Shown here piece by piece: positions 54,402 to 63,614 of a DNA stretch of 64,000 bases. Numbering within the stretch: the first letter of the stretch is position 1; each line of letters starts with the position of its first letter. A program made the translations under genes and the position numbers. Source of the stretch: Planctomycetota bacterium (GTDB lineage: Bacteria; Planctomycetota; B15-G4); the NCBI GenBank assembly GCA_029259745.1, contig JAJDEO010000024.1, forward strand, positions 124,001 to 188,000, in the 5' to 3' direction. The notes beneath the pieces were generated by a model. The model saw only the letters and a list, made by a program, of their open reading frames with translations. It was not told the origin of the DNA and did not search any database.

Positions 54402-55133
54402 TCAGCGCCAGAACGCCTGGATCGCCGGCGAGGAAAGCCGCCTGCCGATCTCCCCGGCGATCTCGGCGCGCGAGGCGACGTCGATGACGTCGCGGTGCTG
54501 GTGGATGTGGACCGACCCGTTCTCGAACTGACGCACGAGCACCAGATTTCCGAGATCGAGATCGAGGATGCGCCCGTTGACGATGCCGATCCGCCGACCG
54601 TCCGCGAGCTGCAAGGCCACGCAGTCGACCTCGCCGTCGTCGTTGATGAACGCGCTCTGGAAGAAGTAGTGCGGATGCCCGCGCGTGACGGCTTGCTGGT
54701 CGAGGTGCTCGAGCGGCTCGTCGCCGCGCGCCACGACGACGAGCACGGGACGGATCGGGATCGCCGCGTAGTCGGCGGTGATGCCCTCGCCGTCCTGCCC
54801 GCTCTCGTCGTTGACGAACGCCAACGTTCCGATCAGCGGTTCGGGAAGCGCGAGCGGAGCGACACCGAGGCCCGGCACGGCGCGTCCCGAGAGAGCGTAG
54901 TCAGGTGCAGGGAAGACGACGGTCGAGAACGGCATCCACTCGTTCTGCGCCCGCTCGCGCTGGTGCCGCGCGGCATCGCCGAGCAGCCAGTCGCTGCGCC
55001 AGAGCGACGCGTCGTTGTAGCGGTCGGCATGGGTCGACGCATCCTCGCGCGTCCAGCCTTCGGCGGCGGTGCTCGTCCAGGTGAAGTGCGCGAGGACGAC
55101 GAGCGTCAGTGACGTGAGGATGCGGACGACCAT
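54402..55133 (-). CDS. Secreted protein of unknown function
   Basis: 243 residues with an N-terminal signal (ILTSLTLVVLAHFTWTSTAAE). The mature part has repeated short beta-strand phrases and conserved-looking segments: PLIGTLAFVNDESGQDGEGITADYAAIP, GHPHYFFQSAFINDDGEVDCVALQLADGRRIGIVNGRILDLDLGNLVLVRQ. It contains an internal run of His (HIHQHRD) that might bind metal. I recognise no family. The gene lies between two exported-protein genes on the same strand but with gaps of about 150-170 bp, so operon membership is unclear. Confidence 0.72.
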   Translation of the reverse strand: MVVRILTSLTLVVLAHFTWTSTAAEGWTREDASTHADRYNDASLWRSDWLLGDAARHQRERAQNEWMPFSTVVFPAPDYALSGRAVPGLGVAPLALPEPLIGTLAFVNDESGQDGEGITADYAAIPIRPVLVVVARGDEPLEHLDQQAVTRGHPHYFFQSAFINDDGEVDCVALQLADGRRIGIVNGRILDLDLGNLVLVRQFENGSVHIHQHRDVIDVASRAEIAGEIGRRLSSPAIQAFWR

Positions 55134-55303
55134 GGAGCGCTCCGGATGGCGGGCAAGACAGCACGGCGTGCGTCAACGGCGATGCGCCGCCGGCAGATCG
55201 TGACACGAACGGACGCGTCTGCGCTGCATCGGGACGTCGAGGTCAGCGCCCCAAGTGGAGGCAGCGAGGATCACCGAGCCCGCGACAGGCGTTCACGTCA
55301 CCC

Positions 55304-56515
55304 TCACTGGAACTCCGCGATGACGAGGTTCGAGAGCCGGCATGACGACGCGTCGAACGCGCTGAGGCGAATCGGGATGCCCGCGACAGCCGCCGGCACC
55401 GGCCCGGCGAGGACGACGTCGCCGTTGGCATCGGATGCGAACGGCAGGATCACGATGTCCGAGAAGCCGAGGAACAAGTTCGGACACGGAATGGCCAGCG
55501 ACGCCGGCATGGTGCCGATCGCGACGAGCACGGCGCTCGACGGCGTGGCGCTCTGAACGGTGATCGTCGTCGCGGCGCCGGCGAGTTCGGGCTGCGGGCG
55601 CGAGAGCTGCAGCGACGGATCCGGGAAGACGGCCAGGAACGTCGCGGCCGTGATCGGGCTGCCCGTTGCAGCGACGAGCGGGCCGAGCGGCGTGCCCGTC
55701 GTGCCATCGAAGCGCAGGACGTGGTCGACGTTGTCGCTCGTGACGAGCAGGTCGTTCGTCAGCGGGTCGAAGGCGATGCCGCTCGGGCGCGTCGTCGTCG
55801 CGAAGATCCCGAGGAACGTGCCGTCGGTGTCGTAGCGCAGGATGCGATTGTTGCCCCAGCTCGACACGAACAAGATGCCGTCGCTGCGCCAGGCGAGGGC
55901 GCGCGGGCGCGACAACGTGCCGGCGGCGGGTGGTGCGAAGGTGTCGAAGAGGTCGCCGTTCGTCGCGTCGTAGCGCAGGATGCGGTTGTTGTTGAAGCTC
56001 GGGACGTAGAGCAGGCCGTCGGGGCCGATCGCCATCCCGGCGTCGGGACCGTTGAGGTTCGTCACGCCGGCAGCGACGAAGTCGCCGATGAACGCGCCCG
56101 TCGTCCCGTCGTAGCGCACGATGCGGTCCTGGCCGAAGGACGCGACGGCGAGATCACCACCGGGCAAGAAGATCGCCGCCGTCGGCGAGTCGAGTCCGCC
56201 GCTTTCGTCTTCCGGCGTGAGCGGGTCGTCGCCCACGAAGACACCGAGGAAGGCGCCCGTCACACCGTCGTAGCGCAACACTTCGGCTGACGCTTCAGCG
56301 CACACGTAGAGGTTCCCGTCGGGTCCGTAGCGCACCGACTGCGCGCCCGGCACGGCACCGAGGTCACCGAGCAACGCTCCGCTCACCGCGTCGAAACGCA
56401 GCACCGTGTTGGCCGTGAAATCGGAAACCAGGATCTCGGGCGTCTGCGACGCGACGCACTGACAGGAAAGAGCGACGAGGAGCGCCGTGAGCGCGTGCGA
56501 ATGGCGGAACATCAT
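55304..56515 (-). CDS. Secreted NHL-type beta-propeller with C-terminal beta module
   Basis: 403 residues; signal peptide (CQCVASQ). Six or so NHL/SMP-30-like blades carry the repeated phrase ILRYD preceded by NNR/SAE and followed by TxG (VLRYDGVTGAFLG, IVRYDGTTGAFIG, ILRYDATNGDLF, ILRYDTDGTFLGIF, VLRFDGTTGTPLG). The last 110 residues (ITVQSATPSSAVLVAIG to FDASSCRLSNLVIAEFQ) resemble the shared tail module. Such propellers bind partners or small ligands. The start overlaps the end of the TetR gene by 4 nt (ATGA), so the regulator and this exported protein are translationally coupled, an unusual combination. Confidence 0.87.
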   Translation of the reverse strand: MMFRHSHALTALLVALSCQCVASQTPEILVSDFTANTVLRFDAVSGALLGDLGAVPGAQSVRYGPDGNLYVCAEASAEVLRYDGVTGAFLGVFVGDDPLTPEDESGGLDSPTAAIFLPGGDLAVASFGQDRIVRYDGTTGAFIGDFVAAGVTNLNGPDAGMAIGPDGLLYVPSFNNNRILRYDATNGDLFDTFAPPAAGTLSRPRALAWRSDGILFVSSWGNNRILRYDTDGTFLGIFATTTRPSGIAFDPLTNDLLVTSDNVDHVLRFDGTTGTPLGPLVAATGSPITAATFLAVFPDPSLQLSRPQPELAGAATTITVQSATPSSAVLVAIGTMPASLAIPCPNLFLGFSDIVILPFASDANGDVVLAGPVPAAVAGIPIRLSAFDASSCRLSNLVIAEFQ

Positions 56516-57228
56516 GACTGTTCATCCGGGTGAGGATCGGGAAGGGCTGGTGGGTCGACACGAGGCGTGACGAGTTCGGGATCCGACTCGAGGTACGCGA
56601 CGAGCACGCGTTCGAGTTCGGCGCCGAGCCAGCGCTCGGAGGCGCGCGTGTCGACAGGTTGAGGGTGACCGGACGGACCGGTGAGCATCTGGTCGCGACA
56701 GACGGCCCCGACCAACGACAGGCCGAAGCGCACGGCCGCCTCGGCGTGCGGGTGCGTGATCTCGTCGCGCGCACCGATGAGCGCCGACGCGACGAGACGG
56801 TGAAAGGCCTCGCGGTTCACCATCACCGAGGGGGTGACGCGCTCGGGATGGATGCGCCAGTCGAGTGACAGCGCGCGCAGCAGCCCGCGTTGGCGGCGAT
56901 ACGTCAGCACGGCGTAGCGCACGAGCTTGCGCACACGCCAACGCAGGCTCCGCCCCTCCCACCGTCCCGGCGCGAAGACGCGCACGGACCCGACGTCGAG
57001 CCGCCGCGCATACCGCGTGTGAAGCTCAGGGAGCAGCGCCTCCTTGTTCTTGAAGCGCCCGTAGAACGACCCCACCGACACGCCGGCCTCGCCGAGGATG
57101 TCGGCCAGGGTCAGTTCGTCCATGAGGTGCGTCTCGAGCAGCTTCTCGGTGGCCTCGAGGATGCGGTCGAGCGTGGCCCGACTACGAGCCTGCTGCGGTG
57201 GACGGAGGTCGGTGTCGTCACGGCTCAT
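56512..57228 (-). CDS. TetR/AcrR-family transcriptional regulator
   Basis: 238 residues. The N-terminal DNA-binding domain is canonical: PPQQARSRATLDRILEATEKLL, then the helix-turn-helix LTLADILGEAGVSVGSFYGRFKNKEALL. The C-terminal ligand domain has no family-level match that I can name. It lies 80 bp downstream of the metal-efflux permease gene on the same strand, with its own candidate promoter and a 20-bp palindrome directly upstream, suggesting autoregulation. It may control the efflux operon, the propeller gene coupled to it, or both. Confidence 0.93.
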   Translation of the reverse strand: MSRDDTDLRPPQQARSRATLDRILEATEKLLETHLMDELTLADILGEAGVSVGSFYGRFKNKEALLPELHTRYARRLDVGSVRVFAPGRWEGRSLRWRVRKLVRYAVLTYRRQRGLLRALSLDWRIHPERVTPSVMVNREAFHRLVASALIGARDEITHPHAEAAVRFGLSLVGAVCRDQMLTGPSGHPQPVDTRASERWLGAELERVLVAYLESDPELVTPRVDPPALPDPHPDEQS

Positions 57229-57237
57229 GGACGAAAT

Positions 57238-57257
57238 AGAACACGAATTCTAGTTCT
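57238..57257. promoter_or_regulatory. Candidate TetR operator upstream of the regulator gene
   Basis: A palindrome of form AGAAC-NN-GAATTC-NN-GTTCT (16 of 20 positions symmetric) sits 10-29 nt upstream of the TetR ATG. On the minus strand it includes TAGAAT, a good -10 match, so a repressor here would block its own transcription. The size and position fit TetR autoregulation. Confidence 0.6.
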
Positions 57258-57271
57258 TGTCTACCCAACAA

Positions 57272-57287
57272 GGCCCCGCAATGGGCC
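57272..57287 (-). terminator. Weak hairpin after the efflux permease gene
   Basis: A 5-bp GC stem (57272-57276 with 57283-57287) followed by CTTGTTGGG on the minus strand, 21 bp beyond the permease stop and ahead of the TetR promoter. Small for a terminator, so read-through into the TetR gene is possible. Confidence 0.35.
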
Positions 57288-57308
57288 GTTTCCCGACCAC
57301 CAAGCCAT

Positions 57309-60300
57309 TCAGCCCTCGGCGAGCAGCCTCGCGCGTAGCTCGCTCGACTCGTCTCGCTGCGCGGGCGGAACGGCCCCCGCCCCGAGGCGGGCGAGCAGCC
57401 CCGGAAGCACCACGAAGTCGAGCAGCGTGTTCGTGACGAGCCCGCCGATCATCACGGTCGCGACGGGATAGAGCAGCTCACGTCCGGGTTGGCCCGCCGC
57501 CAGGGCGAGCGGCACGAGGCCGACGCCGCTCGTGAGCGCGGTCATCAACACCGGCACGACGCGTTCACGCGCCGCCTGGGTGAGGACCTCGAGTGTGAAG
57601 CCAGTGCCACGCTGCTGCGCAAGATGCATCGCGTGGTCGACGAGCAGGATCGCGTTGCGCGTGGCGATGCCGAGCAGCGCGATGAACCCGACCAACGTCG
57701 CGACCGACATCGTCTGCTCCGACAGCACGACATAGGCCGCCGCCCCGACGAACGCCACCGGACGCGTCACGAGCACGACGAGCGCGAGGCGCGCCGAGCG
57801 GAAGTGCATCGAGAGGATCATGACGATCAACAGGATCGACAGGCCCGACAGCGCGAGGATCCAGCGCGTCGCCTCCTGCTGCGCCTCGAACTGACCGCTG
57901 ATGCGCACCGCGTAGCCCGGCTTCGACGAAAGACGCTCGCGCAGTGGAGCCAGTGCGGCCGTCACGTCGGCCACGACTTCGGAGAGCGGACGATCGGCGA
58001 CGTTGTGCTGCACGACGATCCGTCGCTGCACGTTCTCGCGCTGGATGCTGTTCGGCGTCTTCGCGAGACGCGTGTCGGCGACGGTCGAGATCGGCGTGAG
58101 CGAGCCATCGTCAGCGCGTAGCGTCAGCACCTCGATCGACGCTGGATGACGCCGCTGGTCGGCCGCCAGACGCACCGTGATCGGGTACGACGCTCGCCCG
58201 GCGAGCCAGCGCGAGACCTCCTCGCCGCCCATCGCGAGCTCGATCGTCTCGCCCAGCGTCGAGGTGCGCACGCCGAAACGCGCGAGGTCGGCGCGCCGCG
58301 GCGTGACGGCCACGTGGTCGATCAGCACCTGCGGCTCGACGTACAGATCCGTGACACCCGCGATGCCCGCGATCGCACTCTCGGCCTCCTTCGCCGCGCG
58401 CCGCAGGATGGCGAGGTCAGGGCCGGAGATCTTGATCGCAACCTGCGCTGTGACACCCGACAGGAGGTGGCTGAGAAGATGCGCGAGCGGCTGCTCGGTG
58501 CTCGTCGCCACGCCCGGGAACGCTTCGCCGAGACGGCTACGGATCTCACCGATGATGGCTTCGCGTGAACGCGGCGACTCGGGATCGAAGTTCACGATCG
58601 CCTCGCTGACGCTGATCGGCATCGCGTGCTCGTCGCCGACACTTCGCCCTGTGCGTCGCGCCACGCCTGAGACCCCTTCCACCCGGCTCACGATCTCCTC
58701 GAGCTGACGCCCGTAGCGATCCGACGTCTCCAGACTCGCGTCGGGCGGGAGCACCACGTTCACCTGTGCCGTGCCTTCGTTGAAGGCGGGGAGGAACGTC
58801 GAGCCCAGCGTGAAGAGGAACGCGCCCGACACGATCACGGCAACGACCGACACCGCGACGATGCGCTCCGTGTGGGCCACGCTCATGCGCACCGACCGTT
58901 CTGCGACGGCGTGCAGCGTCCGTCCGAGCCACCCGCCGTACTCACGCTCGGCCGACTTGCCCACGTGCTTGCCGAGCAGCACGTAGCACATCACCGGCGT
59001 GACGGTCAGAGCGATCGCGGTCGACGCGAAGACACTCACGATGTACGCCAAGCCGATCGGCGCGAAGAGTCGTCCCTCGACACCGCTGAGAAAGAACAGC
59101 GGCAGGTAGACGACCGTGACGAGCAGCGTGCCGTAGACGACCGGCCGCCGCACCTCACTCGAGGCATCGAACAGCACCCACATCGTCGAGTCGGGTGTCT
59201 CGCGCCGTGCGTTCTCGTGCAGCCGCCGGAAGACGTTCTCGACGTCGACGATCGCGTCGTCGACGAGTGTCCCGACCGCGATCGCGAGCCCCCCGAGCGT
59301 CATCGTGTTGATCGACAGCCCGAAGGCATGGAACACGAGTGCGGCGACGGCGACCGACAAGGGAATCGCCGTCAGTGTGATGATCGTCGTGCGGATGTTG
59401 AGCAGGAACAGGAAGAGGATGATGATGACGAGGATGGCGCCATCGCGCACGGCGGCGAGCACGTTGTCGATCGCGCGTTCGATGAACGCCGCCTGCTGGA
59501 ACACACCCGAGTCGACGACGACGTCGTCCGGGAGTTCGGCGCGGATCTGATCGAGCTCGACCTCGACGCGGCGCGTGAGGTCGAGCGTGTCGGCGCCGGG
59601 CTGCTTCGTGATGATGACGAGGATGCCGGGCGCGCCGTTGATGCCCGCTGCGCCCGTCGGAATCGCGGCCGGGCCGAACGTCACCTCGGCGACGTCCGAG
59701 ATGCGGATCGGACGCACCGGATCGGCGCGCACGACGGCGTCTTCGAGTTCGTCGGGCGTCGTGATCAACCCGGACATCGAAACCGTCGGCCCGCGCGCAC
59801 CCACGGCGATCGCAGCTCCGCTCGCGTTCATGTTCGCATCGCGCACCGCGTCGGCCACCTCGATCAACGTGACGCCGTGCGCTCGCAGCAGGTGCGCATC
59901 CACGACGACCTGAAGCTCGGAGGGCTGCCCCCCGATCGTCGTCACCTGAGCCACTCCGGAGAGGGCGAGCAGCCGCGGGCGAACGTCACGATCCACGCGC
60001 CGGCGCAGCTCGAGTTCGTCGAGACTTCCCGCACTCTGGAAGCCGATGATCTGCACCTGACCCATGATCGAGCTGATCGGCGCCAGGATCGGTCGCAGAT
60101 CGTCGGGCAAGTTCGGCGTGGCGAGCTGCAGCTTCTCCGTGACGATCTGACGGTCGATGTAGGGGTCCGTCCCCCACTCGAACTCGACGTAGACCGTCGA
60201 CAGTCCCGCGGCACTCACGGATCGCACGCGTTCGACGCCGGTGGCGCCGTTCATGACCTGTTCGATCGGCCACGTGACGAGTCGCTCGACGTCCTCGGGT

Positions 60301-60470
60301 GTCATCCCGTGAGCATCGGTGAGGATCGTGACGACCGGACGGTTGAGGTCCGGAAGCACGTCGATCGGCATCTTCGTCGCGACGAACAGCCCGTAGGCGC
60401 CGACGACGAGCGCCGCGACGAGCACGATCACCCGATGGCGCAATGACGCAGCAATAATCCGATTCAGCAT
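57309..60470 (-). CDS. Heavy-metal efflux RND permease (CusA/CzcA family)
   Basis: 1053 residues from ATG 60470, with GAGGAG upstream inside the 13-bp gap after the adaptor gene. An inner-membrane proton-driven pump forming the core of a tripartite system: N-terminal helix (RHRVIVLVAALVVGAYG), first periplasmic loop with PVVTILTDAHGMTPEDVE, two sets of transmembrane helices, and the TM4 segment GTLVDDAIVDVENVFRRL. That segment lacks the DFG of Co/Zn/Cd (CzcA) members and is closer to the CusA form, which suggests Cu/Ag, although the key Met residues cannot be confirmed by eye. Length and topology are complete. Last gene of the efflux operon. Confidence 0.94.
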   Translation of the reverse strand: MLNRIIAASLRHRVIVLVAALVVGAYGLFVATKMPIDVLPDLNRPVVTILTDAHGMTPEDVERLVTWPIEQVMNGATGVERVRSVSAAGLSTVYVEFEWGTDPYIDRQIVTEKLQLATPNLPDDLRPILAPISSIMGQVQIIGFQSAGSLDELELRRRVDRDVRPRLLALSGVAQVTTIGGQPSELQVVVDAHLLRAHGVTLIEVADAVRDANMNASGAAIAVGARGPTVSMSGLITTPDELEDAVVRADPVRPIRISDVAEVTFGPAAIPTGAAGINGAPGILVIITKQPGADTLDLTRRVEVELDQIRAELPDDVVVDSGVFQQAAFIERAIDNVLAAVRDGAILVIIILFLFLLNIRTTIITLTAIPLSVAVAALVFHAFGLSINTMTLGGLAIAVGTLVDDAIVDVENVFRRLHENARRETPDSTMWVLFDASSEVRRPVVYGTLLVTVVYLPLFFLSGVEGRLFAPIGLAYIVSVFASTAIALTVTPVMCYVLLGKHVGKSAEREYGGWLGRTLHAVAERSVRMSVAHTERIVAVSVVAVIVSGAFLFTLGSTFLPAFNEGTAQVNVVLPPDASLETSDRYGRQLEEIVSRVEGVSGVARRTGRSVGDEHAMPISVSEAIVNFDPESPRSREAIIGEIRSRLGEAFPGVATSTEQPLAHLLSHLLSGVTAQVAIKISGPDLAILRRAAKEAESAIAGIAGVTDLYVEPQVLIDHVAVTPRRADLARFGVRTSTLGETIELAMGGEEVSRWLAGRASYPITVRLAADQRRHPASIEVLTLRADDGSLTPISTVADTRLAKTPNSIQRENVQRRIVVQHNVADRPLSEVVADVTAALAPLRERLSSKPGYAVRISGQFEAQQEATRWILALSGLSILLIVMILSMHFRSARLALVVLVTRPVAFVGAAAYVVLSEQTMSVATLVGFIALLGIATRNAILLVDHAMHLAQQRGTGFTLEVLTQAARERVVPVLMTALTSGVGLVPLALAAGQPGRELLYPVATVMIGGLVTNTLLDFVVLPGLLARLGAGAVPPAQRDESSELRARLLAEG

Positions 60471-60483
60471 CGCGTCTCGCTCC

Positions 60484-62151
60484 TCAGTGATTGTGACCGG
60501 CGTGCGGGTCGACGGCATCGTCGCGCTGGAGCGCGAGGCTCAACTCGAACGCGCCGCTCTGCACGACACGCGCGCCGGGACGCAGGTCACCGGCGCCATC
60601 GAGTGGGATCACGACGACGGTGTCGTCGCGGTACGACACGACGACGGGCACAGCGAGAAAGGTGTTTTCGTCCTCGGCATAGATGACCGTGTCGGGTCCA
60701 TCCGACGTGACGGCCGAGACCGGGAGCACGTAGACGGCGTCCGTCGTCGCGATCGGAATGTGCACCAGGAAACGCTGGCCCTCGCGGAGCGCCCACGTGC
60801 GCCGTCGGTGTCCGCGCGACGACTCGGCTTCCGAACGCACGGAGTTCTTCACTTCGAGGTACGCGTAAGTCGCGCCGCCGGCAGCGCCATCGACGTAGGC
60901 CACACTGAGACCACCGAGATACGGCGCCGCGCCCATGACGAGCGGCGAGGCCGTGAAGTCGCGATCGCGTTCGGCAGCATCGAGCATGGCAGCGACCTCG
61001 TTGCCGAGTGGCTCGGCGCGCAGAACCAGGCGCTGCGCGTCGTGCAGCAGCACGAGTTCGTCCCCCGCTTCGACGTGTGCGCCGACTTTCGCGTACACCT
61101 GCATGACGTCCCACGCGTCGTTCCCGACGAGCGGCGGCGCGACCACCTCGACGATCGGCTCGAGCGCGCCGAGTGAGTGAAGCTGACGCACGTCGTCGAG
61201 CGAGTGACCATCGAGCAGAAGGACGCCGACGTCGAGAAAGCGATGGCCGACGTCGACCGCCGCGACCCACTCGGCGAGTTCCTGTGACGCGAGTCCGCTC
61301 GCCGTGAGCTCACCAATCGTCGCCGTCGCCCACGGCAGGGATTGAAGCTCAGCCGGTAACGCTTCGAAGAGCGCCTGACCGGCGTCCGACCACAGCCCGT
61401 TCTTGACGAGCGCGCGCTGCCACGCGGCCTGGTCGAACGGCGGCAGGGCCGCACCCGACACGACTGCGGTGATCTGGTCCTCGGTGAGGCCGTGTTTCTC
61501 GAGCTCATGTTCGAACTTCTCGTAGTTCTTCTCGGCCCGCGTGAGGGCGTAGCGCAACTCGATCGCGCGTTGGCGCGGCAGAACTGGCAGCTCGCCGTCG
61601 ACGCTCTCCGTGAACGGCTCGACACGCTCGAGTTCTGCGCGCGAGATCCGGACCTCTTCGGCCGCCGCGCGTAACTCGAGAACGTTGTCGTGCAGACGTT
61701 CCTGGGCGGGCTCGAGCAAGGCTGCCGTGAGCGTGAGCTTCGGGCGTGGCAGCGGGTCGCGCGTCAGTGTCACGACGACCGAACCCGGTTCGACGACGGA
61801 GCCGCGCTCGACCTCGAGGCTCACCACGCGCCCGCCGATCGGCGCGAAGAGCGGCTGGTGCGTGAGCGGCGTCTCGACGATCGTGGCGGCCACGGGCAAC
61901 GTGCGCACGAACGTCTCGGGCGCGAGCGGCGCGATACGCACGCCGAGGTTCTCAAGCGTTGCGGCCGAGAGTTCGGCTTCGTCGTCGCTGTGGTCTTCCT
62001 CGTCGTCATGATCGTGGCCCGAGTGATCGTGGCCGTGGTCGTCATGATCGTCCTCGACACCACCGTCGCCCGCCGTCTTCTGACCGACGATCAACCCGAT
62101 CGCCGTGCAGAGCACCGCAACGATCACCACTTCCCAGCGTGAGGTCTTCAT
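60484..62151 (-). CDS. RND efflux periplasmic adaptor (CusB-like) with His-rich ends
   Basis: 555 residues from ATG 62151, which overlaps the stop of the outer-membrane factor gene (TGATG). An N-terminal anchor helix (VIVAVLCTAIGLIVG) is followed by an extreme His/Asp segment (DDHDDHGHDHSGHDHDDEEDH) and the protein ends in DPHAGHNH, both likely metal-binding. The barrel-sandwich hybrid (LFAPIGGRVVSLEVERGSVV), a helical hairpin of about 200 residues, and the beta-barrel domain (GQRFLVHIPI to AVTSDGPDTVIYA) are in order. The protein is longer than usual (about 400), with the excess in the hairpin. It joins the permease and the TolC-like channel and may collect metal in the periplasm. Confidence 0.92.
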   Translation of the reverse strand: MKTSRWEVVIVAVLCTAIGLIVGQKTAGDGGVEDDHDDHGHDHSGHDHDDEEDHSDDEAELSAATLENLGVRIAPLAPETFVRTLPVAATIVETPLTHQPLFAPIGGRVVSLEVERGSVVEPGSVVVTLTRDPLPRPKLTLTAALLEPAQERLHDNVLELRAAAEEVRISRAELERVEPFTESVDGELPVLPRQRAIELRYALTRAEKNYEKFEHELEKHGLTEDQITAVVSGAALPPFDQAAWQRALVKNGLWSDAGQALFEALPAELQSLPWATATIGELTASGLASQELAEWVAAVDVGHRFLDVGVLLLDGHSLDDVRQLHSLGALEPIVEVVAPPLVGNDAWDVMQVYAKVGAHVEAGDELVLLHDAQRLVLRAEPLGNEVAAMLDAAERDRDFTASPLVMGAAPYLGGLSVAYVDGAAGGATYAYLEVKNSVRSEAESSRGHRRRTWALREGQRFLVHIPIATTDAVYVLPVSAVTSDGPDTVIYAEDENTFLAVPVVVSYRDDTVVVIPLDGAGDLRPGARVVQSGAFELSLALQRDDAVDPHAGHNH

Positions 62152-63554
62152 CACGAATCTCCTTCGTCCGACGCGTCGGCGTCGACGGTCAGTTCAGCGG
62201 GTGGAGCGAGTGACGCATCGCTCGGAAACGTCGTCAACGGAACACCGACGGCTCGCTCGAGTGCGAGCCAGGCCATGTGTTCGGCAAGCTGTGCGTCGAG
62301 TGCCTCGGCGCGCACGGTGCGCAGGCTGCGCGCCGCGTCGAGCAGTTCGAGTGCGCCGGACGCGCCGGCTTCGAGCGAGCGACGCGCGATGTCGCCGTGT
62401 CGACGAGCCGCCGGGAGCACGTCGTGTTCGAGCCACGCGCGACGCTCGCGAGCGCGCTCGATCTGCGCGAGGGCGCGTTCGACATCACTGACGATGCGAC
62501 GCGCCGCCGACTCGTAACGCGTCGCGATCTCGTCGCGTGCCGCGCGTGCCTGGGCGATCGACTGCTCGTTGCGGTCGAAGATCGGCAGCGTCCACCCGAG
62601 TGAAAGCCCGTAGCGCGTCTGGCGTTCGCCGGCCTCGGCACCGAGTGACGTGCCGAGCACGAGGTCGGGGTACTGGCGCGCGATCTCGAGGCGCACGGCC
62701 TGCTCGGCGACGGCGTGTTCGCCTCGAAGGCGGAAGAGCTGGGCATTCTCGGTGACGACGAGTCGCTCGAGTTCGGGCCAGCTCGGCACGGCGCTCGGGG
62801 GCGTCGGGAAGAGCAGCTCGGAGACATCGCCGAGGTCATCCGTCGTCACACCGACGAGACGCGCGACATCGGCAGATGCCGAGACGACCGATGCGAGGGT
62901 GTCGAGAGCGACCCCGCGTTCGCGCGCGAGATCGAGTTCGAACGACGACACGTCGAGCGCCGCGGCCCCGCCGGCAACGACGAGGGCGTTCGACGTCTTG
63001 ACGGAGGCTTCGGCCGCCGCGACGAGTTCGTCACTCAACGCCGCGCGCTCGTGGGCGATCGCCAAGGCGACGAGCCGTCCGCGCAGCTCGAGGAGCACTT
63101 CGCGGAACGTCGCGAGCGCATCGATGCGCGCACTCTCGGCGAGCGCGGCGTGCAGGTCGTCCTGGCGCGCGAGCCGATCGCCGGATGGGATCGTGATCGA
63201 GACGTCAGCGAACGGCACGACCCGGTTCGTATCGACGTTCTTGCCCTGTGCGCCTTCGAGCCCCAGCGACAGCCCCGGGTTGGGCCAGGGCGTCGGGATC
63301 TCGGCCCGCGCGAGGGCCGTGTGGTAGCGCGCGATCGCGTCGCGGACATCGGGGCCGTGAGCCGACATCGATGTCACGGCACGCGCAAGGGTCAGCGGAT
63401 CGCGCGGCGGCGTGCGCGCATCACGCTCGGCAAGCAACGCCGCAACGACGTCCTCCGGGAGCGGCGCGGGCGTGTACTCGGTGGTCGACCGACACGACGT
63501 CAAGGCGACGGCGAGGGCGAACGCAACGAGAGTGTTGTGGTGTGGGTTCTGCAT
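62151..63554 (-). CDS. TolC-family outer-membrane efflux factor (lipoprotein)
   Basis: 467 residues from ATG 63554; signal peptide and lipobox (ALTSCRST). The two repeats of the TolC/OEP fold are visible as long amphipathic helices around beta-strand segments (PNPGLSLGLEGAQGKN with VSITIPSGDR; PDLVLGTSLGAEAGERQTRYGLSLGWTLPIFDRN). It would form the trimeric outer-membrane channel of the metal-efflux complex. It precedes the adaptor gene with an overlapping TGATG, and the small accessory gene at 63615 lies 60 bp upstream on the same strand. Confidence 0.92.
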   Translation of the reverse strand: MQNPHHNTLVAFALAVALTSCRSTTEYTPAPLPEDVVAALLAERDARTPPRDPLTLARAVTSMSAHGPDVRDAIARYHTALARAEIPTPWPNPGLSLGLEGAQGKNVDTNRVVPFADVSITIPSGDRLARQDDLHAALAESARIDALATFREVLLELRGRLVALAIAHERAALSDELVAAAEASVKTSNALVVAGGAAALDVSSFELDLARERGVALDTLASVVSASADVARLVGVTTDDLGDVSELLFPTPPSAVPSWPELERLVVTENAQLFRLRGEHAVAEQAVRLEIARQYPDLVLGTSLGAEAGERQTRYGLSLGWTLPIFDRNEQSIAQARAARDEIATRYESAARRIVSDVERALAQIERARERRAWLEHDVLPAARRHGDIARRSLEAGASGALELLDAARSLRTVRAEALDAQLAEHMAWLALERAVGVPLTTFPSDASLAPPAELTVDADASDEGDS

Positions 63555-63614
63555 GAGACGTTCCGAGAGTCGAGACACATCCCCCAACGGGGAGACGACG
63601 ACACACGGACGATC

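Noticed and set aside
58872-60446. 524-codon plus-strand frame opposite the RND permease
   Set aside because: It is an Arg/Asp-rich antisense artefact of codon bias with no domain.
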